From assembly GCA_943788365.1 (NCBI GenBank), contig CALSPZ010000001.1, positions 930,001-994,000 on the forward strand: DNA of 64,000 bases, read 5' to 3'. Under the pieces are notes generated by a model that made no database searches, was not told where the DNA came from, and saw only the letters and a list, made by a program, of their open reading frames with translations. The position numbers were made by a program, and so were the translations under genes. The stretch comes from CAJQGY01 sp905478015. Its GTDB lineage: Bacteria > Pseudomonadota > Gammaproteobacteria > Magnimaribacterales > D2472. This document shows, one piece after another, positions 36,321-45,941 of this stretch. Position 1 is the first letter of the stretch. Each line of letters begins with the position of its first letter.

Positions 36321-37463
36321 TTAAATTTTTGGTTTTTTATAATCAACAATATCTTTAGGAGAAACAATTTCTCCGTCGCCATCTTTGGCATTACCCCATG
36401 ATTGTCTTGTATAAGTTATTACAGAGGCTAGCTCAACCTCGGATAGATAGTCAAAAGAGTTCATGGCTGCGCCCTGAACACCTTCCATTAAAATTTCTAT
36501 GTTTTTGGCTTTATCATTTAAAACTATATCGCTTCCAGCAAGTGCTGGGAAAATACCCGGTATGCCCTGCCCATTAGTTTGATGGCAAGCAACACAATTG
36601 GTTGCGTATACTGCTTCACCTCTTTCAACCAGTTCTGCAGTGGTCCATTCTTTTTCAGTAAGTTCAGCAAGTTTAAATGCCGCGTCTTTTTTATCGCTTA
36701 CCCATAAATCATACTCATCCTGCTCTACAACCTTAACCACAATAGGCATAAATCCATGATTTTTTCCACATAACTCTGTACATTTGCCTCGATAAGTTCC
36801 AACCTGATCAACTTTTGTCCAAGCAGTATTTACGAATCCTGGAATAGCATCTTGTTTAATTGCAAATGCTGGAACCCACCATGAATGAATAACGTCATTG
36901 GCTGTAATTAAAAATCTAACTTTTTTTCCTACGGGTATAACTACTGCTTCATCAACTTCTTGCAAATAATTTTCTCCTTTTGGTACCAGGTTATATATCT
37001 CATCCATATCAGTGGATAGATTAGAAAAAAAGCTTACGCCGTCTTCTAAATATCTGTATTGCCATTTCCATTGAAATCCAGTTACCTGGATATTTACATC
37101 ACCAGCTGTATCGTCATACATTTTTGTTAATGTCTTAGACGCTGGCACAGCCATAGCAATTAGTATTAGAAATGGAATTACTGTCCAAGCTATTTCAACT
37201 TTAGTGCTTTCGTGGAAAGTTGCTGCTACTGGATTTTTTTTCTTTGTATGGGCAAACATTGAATAGAACATTACGCTGAACACAACTACTCCGATTGCTA
37301 CGCATATCCAGAAAATAAGCATATGAAGATTAAAAACCTCTTGGCTTATTGCTGTTGCTCCCTCTGTCATGTTTAGGGCAAACCAATCAGCTTTGACTGG
37401 GTTCGAGAATAAAGATATTGTGAGTAAAAATCCGGTCAGCTTGTTTATTAAGTTTGATAGCAT
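36321..37463 (-). CDS. coxB: Cytochrome c oxidase subunit II with C-terminal cytochrome c domain
   Basis: 380 residues: a signal peptide, two membrane helices (about 47-70 and 92-112), the cupredoxin CuA domain, and a fused monoheme cytochrome c. CuA ligands are in DVIHSWWVPAF and the block GKCTELCGKNHGFMP (CxxxC and the following His and Met). The heme motif CVACHQTNGQG lies near 293, with the distal Met in GAAMNSFDYL or nearby. The fusion is of the caa3 type known from other bacteria. First gene of the oxidase operon, with a promoter upstream. Confidence 0.97.
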   Translation of the reverse strand: MLSNLINKLTGFLLTISLFSNPVKADWFALNMTEGATAISQEVFNLHMLIFWICVAIGVVVFSVMFYSMFAHTKKKNPVAATFHESTKVEIAWTVIPFLILIAMAVPASKTLTKMYDDTAGDVNIQVTGFQWKWQYRYLEDGVSFFSNLSTDMDEIYNLVPKGENYLQEVDEAVVIPVGKKVRFLITANDVIHSWWVPAFAIKQDAIPGFVNTAWTKVDQVGTYRGKCTELCGKNHGFMPIVVKVVEQDEYDLWVSDKKDAAFKLAELTEKEWTTAELVERGEAVYATNCVACHQTNGQGIPGIFPALAGSDIVLNDKAKNIEILMEGVQGAAMNSFDYLSEVELASVITYTRQSWGNAKDGDGEIVSPKDIVDYKKPKI

Positions 37464-37528
37464 TTCTTGTCCTGTGGGTTTACGTTTCTTATAAAATATA
37501 ATTTATTAATAAAGCATTATAAGCCTTT

Positions 37529-37557
37529 TTTATATTATAACCTAGGCTTTGGGTCAA
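37529..37557 (-). promoter_or_regulatory. Likely sigma-70 promoter of the coxB operon
   Basis: On the minus strand TTGACC (37557-37552) and TATAAA (37534-37529) are separated by exactly 17 bases, about 65 bases before the coxB ATG at 37463. This is the best-spaced promoter pair I found and it precedes the whole oxidase operon. Confidence 0.5.
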
Positions 37558-37594
37558 TTATGGCGCGTATAATATACTTTTGTTGGTGTTAATT

Positions 37595-37795
37595 CTAGTT
37601 TTTGGAGCTATTAAGGCCATCAATATTAATGGCTTTTATTGTGTTGGTTTTGCTATTTGGATCTTTGGGTCTATTTTCTTTAAATGAGCATTTAACACAA
37701 TAAATCATATCGTCGTCTTTGCTAATTGCTATGGTGTCCAATTTTTTGCACTTTGGGCAGATTGCTCCGGCTATAAATTGAATAAAAGCAGCCAT
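37595..37795 (-). CDS. DUF2387 family putative metal-binding protein (YheV-like)
   Basis: 66-residue protein with two CxxC pairs: FIAGAICPKCKKLDTI near 7-22 and YCVKCSF near 32-38. The RFIAGAxCPxC opening and the second C-V-x-C-x-F pair are those of the YheV/DUF2387 family of gammaproteobacterial small zinc proteins. Function unknown. Directly follows aroE on the minus strand (adjacent, no gap). Confidence 0.82.
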   Translation of the reverse strand: MAAFIQFIAGAICPKCKKLDTIAISKDDDMIYCVKCSFKENRPKDPNSKTNTIKAINIDGLNSSKN

Positions 37796-38608
37796 CTATA
37801 AAGCCTTGATATCTTCTAAAACTTGTTCTGTTTTTGGCTTAACTCCAAACCAAATATCAAAAGAGTAGGCTGCCTGATTTACTAACATGCCAATACCATC
37901 AAAAACTCTGGGTGAGGCCTGAATGGCCCATTCACAAAATGGCGTGGTTTCAAGAGAGTAGTTCAGATCATAAAAAGCTGTTGTTTCTTTTGTATTAAGC
38001 TCAACAGGTTGAAATTTTCCAGTAAGCCCAGCGGAACTTCCATTTATTACCACATCTGGCGAATTTAAATCATCGCTAGATAATAGATGGATATTGCTGA
38101 AGAGGTTTTTGTATTTATTTATAAGGCTTTCTGCCTTAGATACAGTTCTATTAGCTATAAGAATTTTTTTTGGTTTTTCAGAAATAATTTTATATAAAAT
38201 ACTTTCTGATGCGCTCCCGGCTCCAATTATTAAAACCTCTTTATCATTTATATAAATATTTTTTGATTTAAGGTCGTCTATAAAGCCAAGGCCATCTGTG
38301 CTATCAAGCATTATCTTATTATTTATTTTATTTATTGTATTAACTGCGCAAATTGTAGATGCCTCTTTTGATATATCCCCACTTAACCTAGATGCTTGAT
38401 GCTTAAAAGGAAGGGTTATGTTCAAACCCTTGGACTCCCTAGATTCAAAAAAGTTATTAACGAATTCTTCAAAAGAATCTGGCTCTGTTTTATAGGCTTT
38501 ATATGAAATATTAATTTTTTCATTTATCGCAAATCTTGAGTGAATAAAGGGTGAAAGTGAGTGTTCGATTGGGTTACCAACAACTCCTAATCTATATATT
38601 TTAGACAT
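37796..38608 (-). CDS. aroE: Shikimate dehydrogenase (NADP)
   Basis: Reduces 3-dehydroshikimate in the aromatic amino acid pathway. 270 residues. N-terminal substrate domain with VVGNPIEHSLSPFIHSRFA near 9-27 and the catalytic lysine/aspartate text GLNITLPFKHQA and AVNTI, TDGLGFIDDL. The nucleotide fold has LIIGAGSASESILY near 126 (GAGSAS in place of GAGGA) and IANRTVSKA. It overlaps hemF by 8 bp. The tsaC-hemF-aroE order is the one seen near the Pseudomonas origin. Confidence 0.95.
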   Translation of the reverse strand: MSKIYRLGVVGNPIEHSLSPFIHSRFAINEKINISYKAYKTEPDSFEEFVNNFFESRESKGLNITLPFKHQASRLSGDISKEASTICAVNTINKINNKIMLDSTDGLGFIDDLKSKNIYINDKEVLIIGAGSASESILYKIISEKPKKILIANRTVSKAESLINKYKNLFSNIHLLSSDDLNSPDVVINGSSAGLTGKFQPVELNTKETTAFYDLNYSLETTPFCEWAIQASPRVFDGIGMLVNQAAYSFDIWFGVKPKTEQVLEDIKAL

Positions 38609-39503
38609 TCCAATCTCTATTGATATTTTTTATTAGTTTTTTTTCCCTTAGCTCCATTATTTTATCTTTTTTATACTTCCATGATGCATTTAAGGGGAGG
38701 GAAGCAAGTATTGAGGGTATTCTTCCATTGGACTGAAGACCAAAAGCTGTTCCCCTATCATTTACTAAATTAAATTCTACATACCTACCCCTTCTAAGAC
38801 TTTGAAATTCTTTATCTTCTTTAGAAAACGATGTCTTGGTTCTTCTTTTAATTATCTCAGAATATGAATTTGCATATGATTGAGCTATTGCAGCAAGCAT
38901 TTCTATGCTTTTTTCAATTGAAATATGCTTTGTATTGTCAAAAAATATTCCGCCAACGCCTCTTCTTTCTTTTCTATGAGGTATATAGAAATAATCATTA
39001 CAATTTTGAGAAAAGCTATCATAATATTTTTTGTTATATGACCTTAATGACTCTTTTGCTTCAGAATGCCATAGGTCTATATCTTCATTAAATATAATGT
39101 AAGGAGTTAAATCATAGCCACCTCCAATCCACCAGTCTTTAATTCTCTTATTTTTATCTAATATGCAGAACAGCCTTACATTCATATGGCTGGTTGGGAT
39201 GTTTGGGTTATTTGGGTGAGTGATAACAGAAACACCCATCGCCTGGTACCCATATCTAGTGGATTTTACTATTGAGTTTCCTATTGCTGATTTTGGTAAC
39301 TTAGATCCGAAAATAGAGGAAAAATTGACAGCACAGTTATCAAAAAAAGAGCCATCTTGAATTACAAATGTTTTACCGCCACCGCCCTCCGGTCTTTTCC
39401 AAGAGTCTGAAATTATTGAGGCATTTTTTGATTTTTCACAGTCAGTAAATAAATCAATAATGTCGGCTTGAATGGATTTAAATTTCTTTTCAAAATCTTT
39501 CAT
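38601..39503 (-). CDS. hemF: Oxygen-dependent coproporphyrinogen III oxidase
   Basis: Aerobic heme-synthesis enzyme, converting coproporphyrinogen III to protoporphyrinogen IX. 300 residues. Family text: RPEGGGGKTFVIQDG near 37-51, FDNCAVNFSSIFG, GVSVITHPNNPNIPTSHMNVR, DWWIGGGYDLTPYI, RGVGGIFFDN, GRYVEFNLVNDRGTAFGLQSNGR. The presence of HemF points to an aerobic life. Encoded directly before tsaC on the minus strand. Confidence 0.96.
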   Translation of the reverse strand: MKDFEKKFKSIQADIIDLFTDCEKSKNASIISDSWKRPEGGGGKTFVIQDGSFFDNCAVNFSSIFGSKLPKSAIGNSIVKSTRYGYQAMGVSVITHPNNPNIPTSHMNVRLFCILDKNKRIKDWWIGGGYDLTPYIIFNEDIDLWHSEAKESLRSYNKKYYDSFSQNCNDYFYIPHRKERRGVGGIFFDNTKHISIEKSIEMLAAIAQSYANSYSEIIKRRTKTSFSKEDKEFQSLRRGRYVEFNLVNDRGTAFGLQSNGRIPSILASLPLNASWKYKKDKIMELREKKLIKNINRDWNV

Positions 39504-39504
39504 A

Positions 39505-40068
39505 TTATCGTCTTAAAATCTTTTTGCTCTCTAGGTCAATTATAGTGCTTGGTTTCATTTCGCTACCAAGCTTTTCATCATAGTATGCAAGGTTATCGTT
39601 AGCAAAAAAATCCAAAATTTTCTGAGGTGAGTCAATTGGTGGTTCTCCAGAGAGATTGGCAGAAGTTGAAACAAATAAACCATCAAACTCTTTTAATAAA
39701 GCTTTTATAGGATAGTGATTACTTACTCTAAATGCTAACTTGCCGGTACTATTTTTAAGATGTATGGGCACTGAACTATTATAGTTAATCACAAATGTAA
39801 CAGGTCCTGGCCAAGCATTATTTAGTAAAGTTTCATCCTCTAAAGAGAGGGTTTCTGTATATTTTTTTATAGATTCAAGCGACCTGCATAGAAGGATAAA
39901 ACTCTTTTTTTTATCTCTTTTTTTAAGCAAAAAAAGTTTTGAATAGGCATCAAAATCTAAAGCATTGCAGCCTAGGCCCCATATGCCTTCTGTCGGATGG
40001 GCAAGAATTTTTCCATCTGTAAACCAGCTTATCGATTGATGAATATTAAGAGCTTTTTTTGGTAACAA
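39505..40068 (-). CDS. tsaC: Threonylcarbamoyl-AMP synthase TsaC (YrdC type)
   Basis: Forms threonylcarbamoyl-AMP for the t6A37 modification of tRNA. 187 residues, single YrdC domain and no Sua5 extension. Visible: HPTEGIWGLGCNALD near 23-37, LLKKRDKKKSFILLCRSLES (nucleotide-binding lysines), NAWPGPVTFVI, RVSNHYPIKALL, FVSTSANLSGEPP. Placed directly between purE and hemF. Confidence 0.92.
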   Translation of the reverse strand: MLPKKALNIHQSISWFTDGKILAHPTEGIWGLGCNALDFDAYSKLFLLKKRDKKKSFILLCRSLESIKKYTETLSLEDETLLNNAWPGPVTFVINYNSSVPIHLKNSTGKLAFRVSNHYPIKALLKEFDGLFVSTSANLSGEPPIDSPQKILDFFANDNLAYYDEKLGSEMKPSTIIDLESKKILRR

Positions 40069-40569
40069 TTAAGAGTTTAGTTTGTTATTTTTTTCAAGCA
40101 CTTCGTTCTTCATATTCTCCTTATAATCATCAAGTTTAGATGAAAGGGCGTCATTACCAGTTGCCAAAATTTGTACTGCTAATATTGCACTATTTTTTGC
40201 ACCGCTCTTTCCTACAGCAACAGTTGCAACAGGAACTCCTGGAGGCATCATAACTGTACTCAATAGCGAATCCATTCCACCCATTCCGCCTGATTCTATA
40301 GGTATGCCAATCACCGGTTTGGTAGTATGCGCAGCGAGCGCCCCGGCCAGGTGTGCTGCCATGCCTGCAGCAGCAATAAATACCTTACACCCATTCGATT
40401 CAGACTTATTTATAAAATCTATAACAGCATGAGGGGTTCTGTGAGCTGAAAGTACATTTTTTGTATAATTTACGCCAAAAGACTCTAAAATTGGAAAAGC
40501 TGCTTCAACAATGGGCAAATCGGAGTCTGATCCCATAATTATTGCTACATCTGTGGTTTTGTTAGTCAT
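40069..40569 (-). CDS. purE: 5-(carboxyamino)imidazole ribonucleotide mutase
   Basis: Class I PurE of purine synthesis, converting N5-CAIR to CAIR. 166 residues. Conserved MGSDSDLPI near 12-20, LSAHRTPH, GCKVFIAAAGMAAHLAGALAAHTTKPVIGIP, and GMDSLLSTVMMPPGVPVATVAVG. PurK, the usual partner of class I PurE, is not in the window and must lie elsewhere. Divergent from def with a 78-bp spacer. Confidence 0.96.
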   Translation of the reverse strand: MTNKTTDVAIIMGSDSDLPIVEAAFPILESFGVNYTKNVLSAHRTPHAVIDFINKSESNGCKVFIAAAGMAAHLAGALAAHTTKPVIGIPIESGGMGGMDSLLSTVMMPPGVPVATVAVGKSGAKNSAILAVQILATGNDALSSKLDDYKENMKNEVLEKNNKLNS

Positions 40570-40647
40570 AGTTTATAATGTTGATAGTTGGTGTTTAGAT
40601 TATAATTTAACAAAATATAATAAACTAGACCTTTAAACCCTAAATAT

Positions 40648-41145
40648 ATGAGTAATAATTTAAAAGTTTTGAAATTTCCAGATCCACGGTTAAGAAAAGT
40701 AGCTGATCCAGTAACAAAATTCGACAAAAGTCTAGAAAATCTTGCCAATGATATGCTGGAGGTTATGTATCGAGAGGATGGGATTGGACTGGCTGCCACA
40801 CAGGTTAATAAACATGTACGCTTGATCGTAATTGATATTAGTGAAGATAGGAATAAACCCCAATTTTTTGTAAACCCTGAATTTGAAATTTTAAATACGG
40901 ATTCAAGCTATACGTTTGAAGAGGGATGCCTTTCGGTACCAGGGTTTAATGAAGAAATTACTAGGCCCGATAATATTATTCTTAAGTGGCAAGATTTGAA
41001 AGGGAAGAGCCATACTGACAGGCCTTCAGGGCTCCTCACAGTATGTATTCAGCATGAAATAGATCATTTAGAAGGTAAGCTTATGGTTGATTATGTTAGC
41101 TCAATCAAAAGAGATAGAATAAAAAAGAAGCTTTCTAAGAAGTAA
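40648..41145 (+). CDS. def: Peptide deformylase
   Basis: Metalloprotease that removes the formyl group from new proteins. 165 residues. Three motifs are intact: GIGLAATQV near 46-54, EEGCLSVPG near 91-99, and QHEIDHLEGKL near 133-143 (HExxH). It is followed by fmt after 40 bp, the standard def-fmt pairing. Confidence 0.97.
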   Translation: MSNNLKVLKFPDPRLRKVADPVTKFDKSLENLANDMLEVMYREDGIGLAATQVNKHVRLIVIDISEDRNKPQFFVNPEFEILNTDSSYTFEEGCLSVPGFNEEITRPDNIILKWQDLKGKSHTDRPSGLLTVCIQHEIDHLEGKLMVDYVSSIKRDRIKKKLSKK

Positions 41146-41185
41146 TAATGTTTTTAAACGATTTTAAAAGAATTTAAAAGATTTT

Positions 41186-42103
41186 ATGAAGATACTATTT
41201 GCTGGATCTCCAAAGCCTTCCTCAGAGGTATTGGAATATATAAGTAAAAATACACCCCATGAGGTCGTTGGCGTTATAACTCAGCCTGATAAACGAAGAA
41301 AGCGTGGCAATTTAAAGGTTGAGTCTGACGTATCAAGGGTGGCAAAAGCTCTTGCCATAAAAACATACAAACCATTTAATTTAGATGAAGAGTTTAAAGA
41401 TATAATATTAGGTCTCAATTTCGATATTTTGTTAGTCTCAGCATATGGGAAAATACTTCCAGATTGGTTATTAGAATGTCCTGAAAAAATTTCGATAAAT
41501 ATTCATTATTCTCTTTTACCAAAATATAGAGGGGCTTCGCCAATTCAATCAGCAATTATAAATAATGAAAAAATGACAGGTATCTCATTTATAAAAATGT
41601 CATCCGGGATGGATGAGGGGGACATTTTACAAAAACATGAATTGATGATTGATTCGTCATGGAATAAAACTGAGCTTGAATCTCAACTCAGCGCTCTATC
41701 AATTTCTAAAATTTCTAGTCTCCTTGATCAGGTAGAGGATGAGAAATTGTCATATATAAAACAAGATTTTGAGACTGCAACTTATTGTAAAAAAATTCAA
41801 AAAGATGATTCCGTAATAAATTTCTTATGGTCATCTAATGAGATTATTAATAGATTTAGGGCTTTTAATGAGTGGCCTGGAGTGTCTTTTTTATACAAAG
41901 ATAAATTGATTAAAATCCACTCAATGCATGAAGAACAGGCTAACTCCTTAAAGAGTCCAGGTCAAATAATATATTTTACAAAAGACGGTCTTTCAATTAA
42001 AACAAGTGATACATCAATAGTAATCACTCACTTACAGTTTCCAAACAAAAATATTATTAATACTAATGACGCCTTCAACTCATACAGAAAATTTTTTCAA
42101 TAA
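41186..42103 (+). CDS. fmt: Methionyl-tRNA formyltransferase
   Basis: Formylates initiator Met-tRNA. 305 residues with an N-terminal formyltransferase domain and a C-terminal OB-like domain. Key text: FAGSPKPSSEVLEYI near 5-19, VITQPDKRRKRG, SINIHYSLLPKYRGASPIQSAI near 107-128 (catalytic Asn and His with SLLPKYRGA), and MDEGDIL. Note FAGSPKP where many have FAGTPEF. The gene ends 57 bp before trkA. Confidence 0.96.
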   Translation: MKILFAGSPKPSSEVLEYISKNTPHEVVGVITQPDKRRKRGNLKVESDVSRVAKALAIKTYKPFNLDEEFKDIILGLNFDILLVSAYGKILPDWLLECPEKISINIHYSLLPKYRGASPIQSAIINNEKMTGISFIKMSSGMDEGDILQKHELMIDSSWNKTELESQLSALSISKISSLLDQVEDEKLSYIKQDFETATYCKKIQKDDSVINFLWSSNEIINRFRAFNEWPGVSFLYKDKLIKIHSMHEEQANSLKSPGQIIYFTKDGLSIKTSDTSIVITHLQFPNKNIINTNDAFNSYRKFFQ

Positions 42104-42160
42104 ATTAATATTTGTCATTAAGTCTTTTAATTGTCTTAAAAGAGGTTTAATTTACTAACT

Positions 42161-43513
42161 ATGAAGATAGCGATATTAGGGGCTGGTCGAGTTGGTAGCA
42201 GTTTGGCCAGAAATCTTTCAAATAATAACTATGAAGTTTCAATAGTTGATGAGAGCAAAACAAAGATTGATTTGCTTCAAGAAAAACTAGATGTTGGGTG
42301 TGTTGTTGGGCACGCAGCACATAAAGATTCTTTATTAAAACTAGGTGTTGATGAGGATACTATTGTTATTGCTGTTACAAGCAATGACGAGGTAAATATT
42401 ATTGCGTGCCAAATTGCAAAAAAACAATTCAATGCGAAAAAAACAATATGTAGATTTAGAGATTCTGCCTATATAAATGACTTAGAAATATTTGGAGAGG
42501 GTGTAATTGATATGCCAATAAGTCCAGAATACGAAGTTACCAGTCACCTGAGAGAATTAATAGTACACCCTGGTGCAAATCAGATTGAAGAATTTGCAGA
42601 TGGTAAAGTTAAATTGGTTTCTGTAAAGGCTAAAAAACAAGGCAAGCTTGTTGGAAGAGAACTAAAGAATATAAAAGAAGATATGCCAGAAATTGATGCA
42701 TATATACCTATGATTTATAGAAAATCAAAGCCATTTATTCCAAATGGAGAGACGATCATTAAAGATAATGATGAGGTTTACTTTATTTCTGACGCAGATA
42801 GCATAGACACTATAGTTGATGAGTTTCGTCAAGGAGAAACATTTTCTAGAATTATGATTGTAGGCGGTGGGAAAATAGGCTACTCACTAGCAAAAGAACT
42901 TGAGAATAACTATAAAGTTAAGTTAATTGATTCAAATCATGAGAAATGTGAAAAGTTGTCTAGAGATCTTGATAAAACAATAGTGCTGAATGGCTCAGCC
43001 ACTGATGACAGCCTATTAAAAAGTGAGAATATAGATTCTATTGATGTCTTTTGTGCTCTAACGAATGATGATGAGACAAATGTCATGTCTTCTCTCTTAG
43101 CTAAAAAGCTAGGAGCCAAGAAAACTATGATTATTTTAAACAATCCATCCTATTTAAAACTTGTTCCTGGATTTATTGATACTTATATAGCGCCATATAG
43201 ACTAACTGTTTCATCTGTTTTGCAAGACTTAAGAGAAAGTGACGTTGCACAAGATGTTTTGCTTAAAATGGACTCTGGAGCAGAGGCTGTTGAGGGTATT
43301 GTTCATGCTAATGAGCATACATCTCACCTGTTTGGCTCATCCATAGAAATGATTCCTATGCCAGAAGGCGCATCAATAGCGGCAATAGTTAGGCATGGCG
43401 AAGTTATAATGCCTAGCAAAGATGTAAACCTATCGCTTAATGACCATTTAATTGTGTTTTTAGAAGATAAAAACACTCTTACAGAGATTGAAAGGTTGTT
43501 TAAAGAGGGATAA
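42161..43513 (+). CDS. trkA: Trk system potassium uptake regulatory protein TrkA
   Basis: Peripheral NAD-binding regulator of the Trk potassium transporter, 450 residues. It is a tandem duplication: RCK-N, RCK-C, RCK-N, RCK-C. The two Rossmann motifs are ILGAGRVGSSLARNL near 4-18 and IVGGGKIGYSLAKEL near 232-246. It shares its last base with trkH, so the two subunits are co-transcribed. Confidence 0.96.
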   Translation: MKIAILGAGRVGSSLARNLSNNNYEVSIVDESKTKIDLLQEKLDVGCVVGHAAHKDSLLKLGVDEDTIVIAVTSNDEVNIIACQIAKKQFNAKKTICRFRDSAYINDLEIFGEGVIDMPISPEYEVTSHLRELIVHPGANQIEEFADGKVKLVSVKAKKQGKLVGRELKNIKEDMPEIDAYIPMIYRKSKPFIPNGETIIKDNDEVYFISDADSIDTIVDEFRQGETFSRIMIVGGGKIGYSLAKELENNYKVKLIDSNHEKCEKLSRDLDKTIVLNGSATDDSLLKSENIDSIDVFCALTNDDETNVMSSLLAKKLGAKKTMIILNNPSYLKLVPGFIDTYIAPYRLTVSSVLQDLRESDVAQDVLLKMDSGAEAVEGIVHANEHTSHLFGSSIEMIPMPEGASIAAIVRHGEVIMPSKDVNLSLNDHLIVFLEDKNTLTEIERLFKEG

Positions 43514-44946
43514 TGGCACTTAAACCTATTATTAATCTATTTAGTGTGCTTGTTATGCTATTTAGCGCATCTTTGTTAGCACCGATAAGCATTTCGTTTA
43601 TTTTTAAAGATGGTGCGGAGCAAATTTTTACAACAACGCTTGTGGTGGCTTTTGTTCCAGCATTTCTTGCTTGGTTATTAACTCGAAAAAGCAAAGAGGA
43701 AATGGGAGTAAAAGACGGTTTTGTAATAATTACTCTTTTTTGGGTTGTTCTCTCATTTGTTGGCTCAATACCATTCACGTTGTCTGGCATGTCGTTTATT
43801 GATTCATTTTTTGAATCAATGTCAGGAATAACAACCACTGGTGCTACTGTTATATCTGGCTTAGATCTATTGCCAGAATCTATTTTATTCTATAGGCAGA
43901 TGCTGCAATGGATGGGAGGTATGGGCCTCATAGTGTTAGCAATAGCTGTTATGCCATTACTAGGGATTGGAGGCGGTCAGCTGTTTAAAACAGAGATTCC
44001 TGGAGCACTGAGTGATCAAAAGCTTACCCCAAGAATAAAAGAGACGGCTCAAGCTCTCTGGTTGATTTATCTCACCTTGACGTTAGTTTGTGCAGGTCTT
44101 TATTATTTGGCTGGAATGACAGGCTTTGACGCTATTTCTCATAGCTTAAGTACTGTATCTATTGGTGGTTTTTCAACACATGACGAGAGTATAGGGTTCT
44201 TTAATAGTTTTTCTATAGAAATTATTTGTATGATATTTATGCTTCTTTCTGCTTTTAGCTATGCCCTGCACTACTTTGCAATATATAAAAAGAGGCCGTT
44301 AAAGTACTTTCATGATGCAGAATTAAGGTTTTTTGTTTCAATATTGTCTTTAGTAATTATTCTTTCAATATTTTTTTGCTACATATTGGGTTTTGATGAC
44401 GCATCTATTAGACAAATATTTTTTCAATCTATATCAATAGTTACAACCACTGGTTTTGTTAGTACAGACTACTCATCGTGGCCAACTGTTATTACATTTC
44501 TTTTATTAGTTGGTGCATTTATAGGAGCTTGCTCAGGCTCAGTTGGTGGGGGAATAAAATCATGGAGGGTTCTGATTATGATCAACCATGCAAAAATTAA
44601 TATAATGAGATTAGTTCACCCCAATGCGGTAGTGTCATTAAAAATTGGAACAAAGGCTGTTGATGACAAAGTTGCAGAATCAGTATGGGGGTTTTTTTCA
44701 ATATATATAATCTCATTCATGCTTCTATTGCTTTCGTTATTGGCAACAGGCATGGACTTTGAAAGTGCCTTTTCGGCAATAGGGGCATGTTTAAATAATT
44801 TAGGGCCAGGGCTTGGTTCTGTGTCAGAAACCTACAGCTCTGTAACAGGTTTTGGAAAGGGTATTTTAGCTTTTGCCATGATACTTGGCAGGCTTGAAAT
44901 TTTTACATTGCTTGTATTATTTACAACTGTTTTTTGGGATAAATAA
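43513..44946 (+). CDS. trkH: Trk system potassium uptake protein TrkH
   Basis: Potassium-translocating subunit, 477 residues with four repeated pore modules. Selectivity-filter-like segments include ESMSGITTTGATV, STVSIGGFSTHD, SIVTTTGFVSTDY and CLNNLGPGLGSV. Fused pattern FYRQMLQWMGGMGLIVLAIAVMPLLGIGGGQLFKTE is the family signature, and GACSGSVGGGIKSWR marks the region of the intramembrane loop. Co-transcribed with trkA; the stop is 1 bp from the convergent acyltransferase. Confidence 0.97.
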   Translation: MALKPIINLFSVLVMLFSASLLAPISISFIFKDGAEQIFTTTLVVAFVPAFLAWLLTRKSKEEMGVKDGFVIITLFWVVLSFVGSIPFTLSGMSFIDSFFESMSGITTTGATVISGLDLLPESILFYRQMLQWMGGMGLIVLAIAVMPLLGIGGGQLFKTEIPGALSDQKLTPRIKETAQALWLIYLTLTLVCAGLYYLAGMTGFDAISHSLSTVSIGGFSTHDESIGFFNSFSIEIICMIFMLLSAFSYALHYFAIYKKRPLKYFHDAELRFFVSILSLVIILSIFFCYILGFDDASIRQIFFQSISIVTTTGFVSTDYSSWPTVITFLLLVGAFIGACSGSVGGGIKSWRVLIMINHAKINIMRLVHPNAVVSLKIGTKAVDDKVAESVWGFFSIYIISFMLLLLSLLATGMDFESAFSAIGACLNNLGPGLGSVSETYSSVTGFGKGILAFAMILGRLEIFTLLVLFTTVFWDK

Positions 44947-44947
44947 T

Positions 44948-45811
44948 TTAATTTATATAAGGATCTGTTTCGCCTGTAATAGGCCTTCTAAACCTTTTGT
45001 ACTCCCATGAATAATCACTTATATTTGTATTAATAAGCTTTTCAATACTTTGATTCATTGATAGTAAACACTTACTATTATCATATAAATTTTTATCTGA
45101 AGACTCTATATTAATTGCCAATAAATTTGAATTACTTAGTGAGTTAAGGCAACAAAATACTACAGGTTTTTTAGTCTTACATGCAAGCCTTGGAACTAGG
45201 GTGGTTGTATAAGATTTCTTTCCAAAAAAATCTACATACTCACCATGCCCTCTTGCCGGCACTTGGTCAGATGCGATTGCTATAACCTCATTATTTTTTA
45301 AAGCTTTAAGTATTTTTTTTACTCCAAGAACGCTAGTTTCAAATGTTTTATTTACATTATTTTCTCTAATCTTACGAACATAAGTATCCAATATTTTTAG
45401 TTTAATTTTTTTATATAAGGAGACTGTATTTGTTTGAGAGTTTATCCATGAGAGCAACATATCAACACTTCTGTTGTGAATAGCAACAACCACTAGTCCA
45501 TTTTGTTTTTCTATATATTCATGAATAAGATAATTATTTTTCACTACCAAGATATTGTTATTAATTCTGATTGGATTCCTAGACCAGGCATAAAAAGTTT
45601 CGTATATGCTTATTAAAGATTGTGCATAACTACTATTAGCTGCTTGCGTTATTTGAGTATTATTAAGCAGAGGCCTCGCAATTTTAATATTAATCTTAGT
45701 TACCCTATATGAACTAGAGAATTTATGAAGCCCTAAAGTCATAAATATTCTTATACAAAACTTATAAAAGGATTTGGGTAGAATAGATAAAAGGGTAAAT
45801 AATATTTTCAT
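44948..45811 (-). CDS. Lysophospholipid/lipid A acyltransferase (LpxL/HtrB-like)
   Basis: 287 residues of the lipid A lauroyl/myristoyl acyltransferase family (LpxL/HtrB). The HxxxxD catalytic motif is HNRSVD near 111-116; the later block SDQVPARGHGEYVDFFGKKSYTTTLVPRLA contains the family motif with DQ and the FFG segment. It probably adds a secondary acyl chain to lipid A, but the chain and site cannot be read. A similar gene lies near glyS and gyrB in Pseudomonas. A 130-bp spacer separates it from the divergent glyS. Confidence 0.85.
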   Translation of the reverse strand: MKILFTLLSILPKSFYKFCIRIFMTLGLHKFSSSYRVTKINIKIARPLLNNTQITQAANSSYAQSLISIYETFYAWSRNPIRINNNILVVKNNYLIHEYIEKQNGLVVVAIHNRSVDMLLSWINSQTNTVSLYKKIKLKILDTYVRKIRENNVNKTFETSVLGVKKILKALKNNEVIAIASDQVPARGHGEYVDFFGKKSYTTTLVPRLACKTKKPVVFCCLNSLSNSNLLAINIESSDKNLYDNSKCLLSMNQSIEKLINTNISDYSWEYKRFRRPITGETDPYIN

Positions 45812-45941
45812 TGCAGTTTATAATGTTAATACTATTATATAATTTATTCTAACGGAATATGGTTAGCATATTTAAAGCATTGTCTTATAGAATATAATTT
45901 TGAAAGGCAACAAATGTTGATTTTTAAAGAGGAGATTAATT

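Noticed and set aside
42124..42142. Hairpin CTTTTAA-TTGTC-TTAAAAG before trkA
   Set aside because: Perfect seven-base arms, but all A/T apart from one pair and not followed by a T-run. Such repeats arise often in AT-rich gaps; a regulatory role is not supported.
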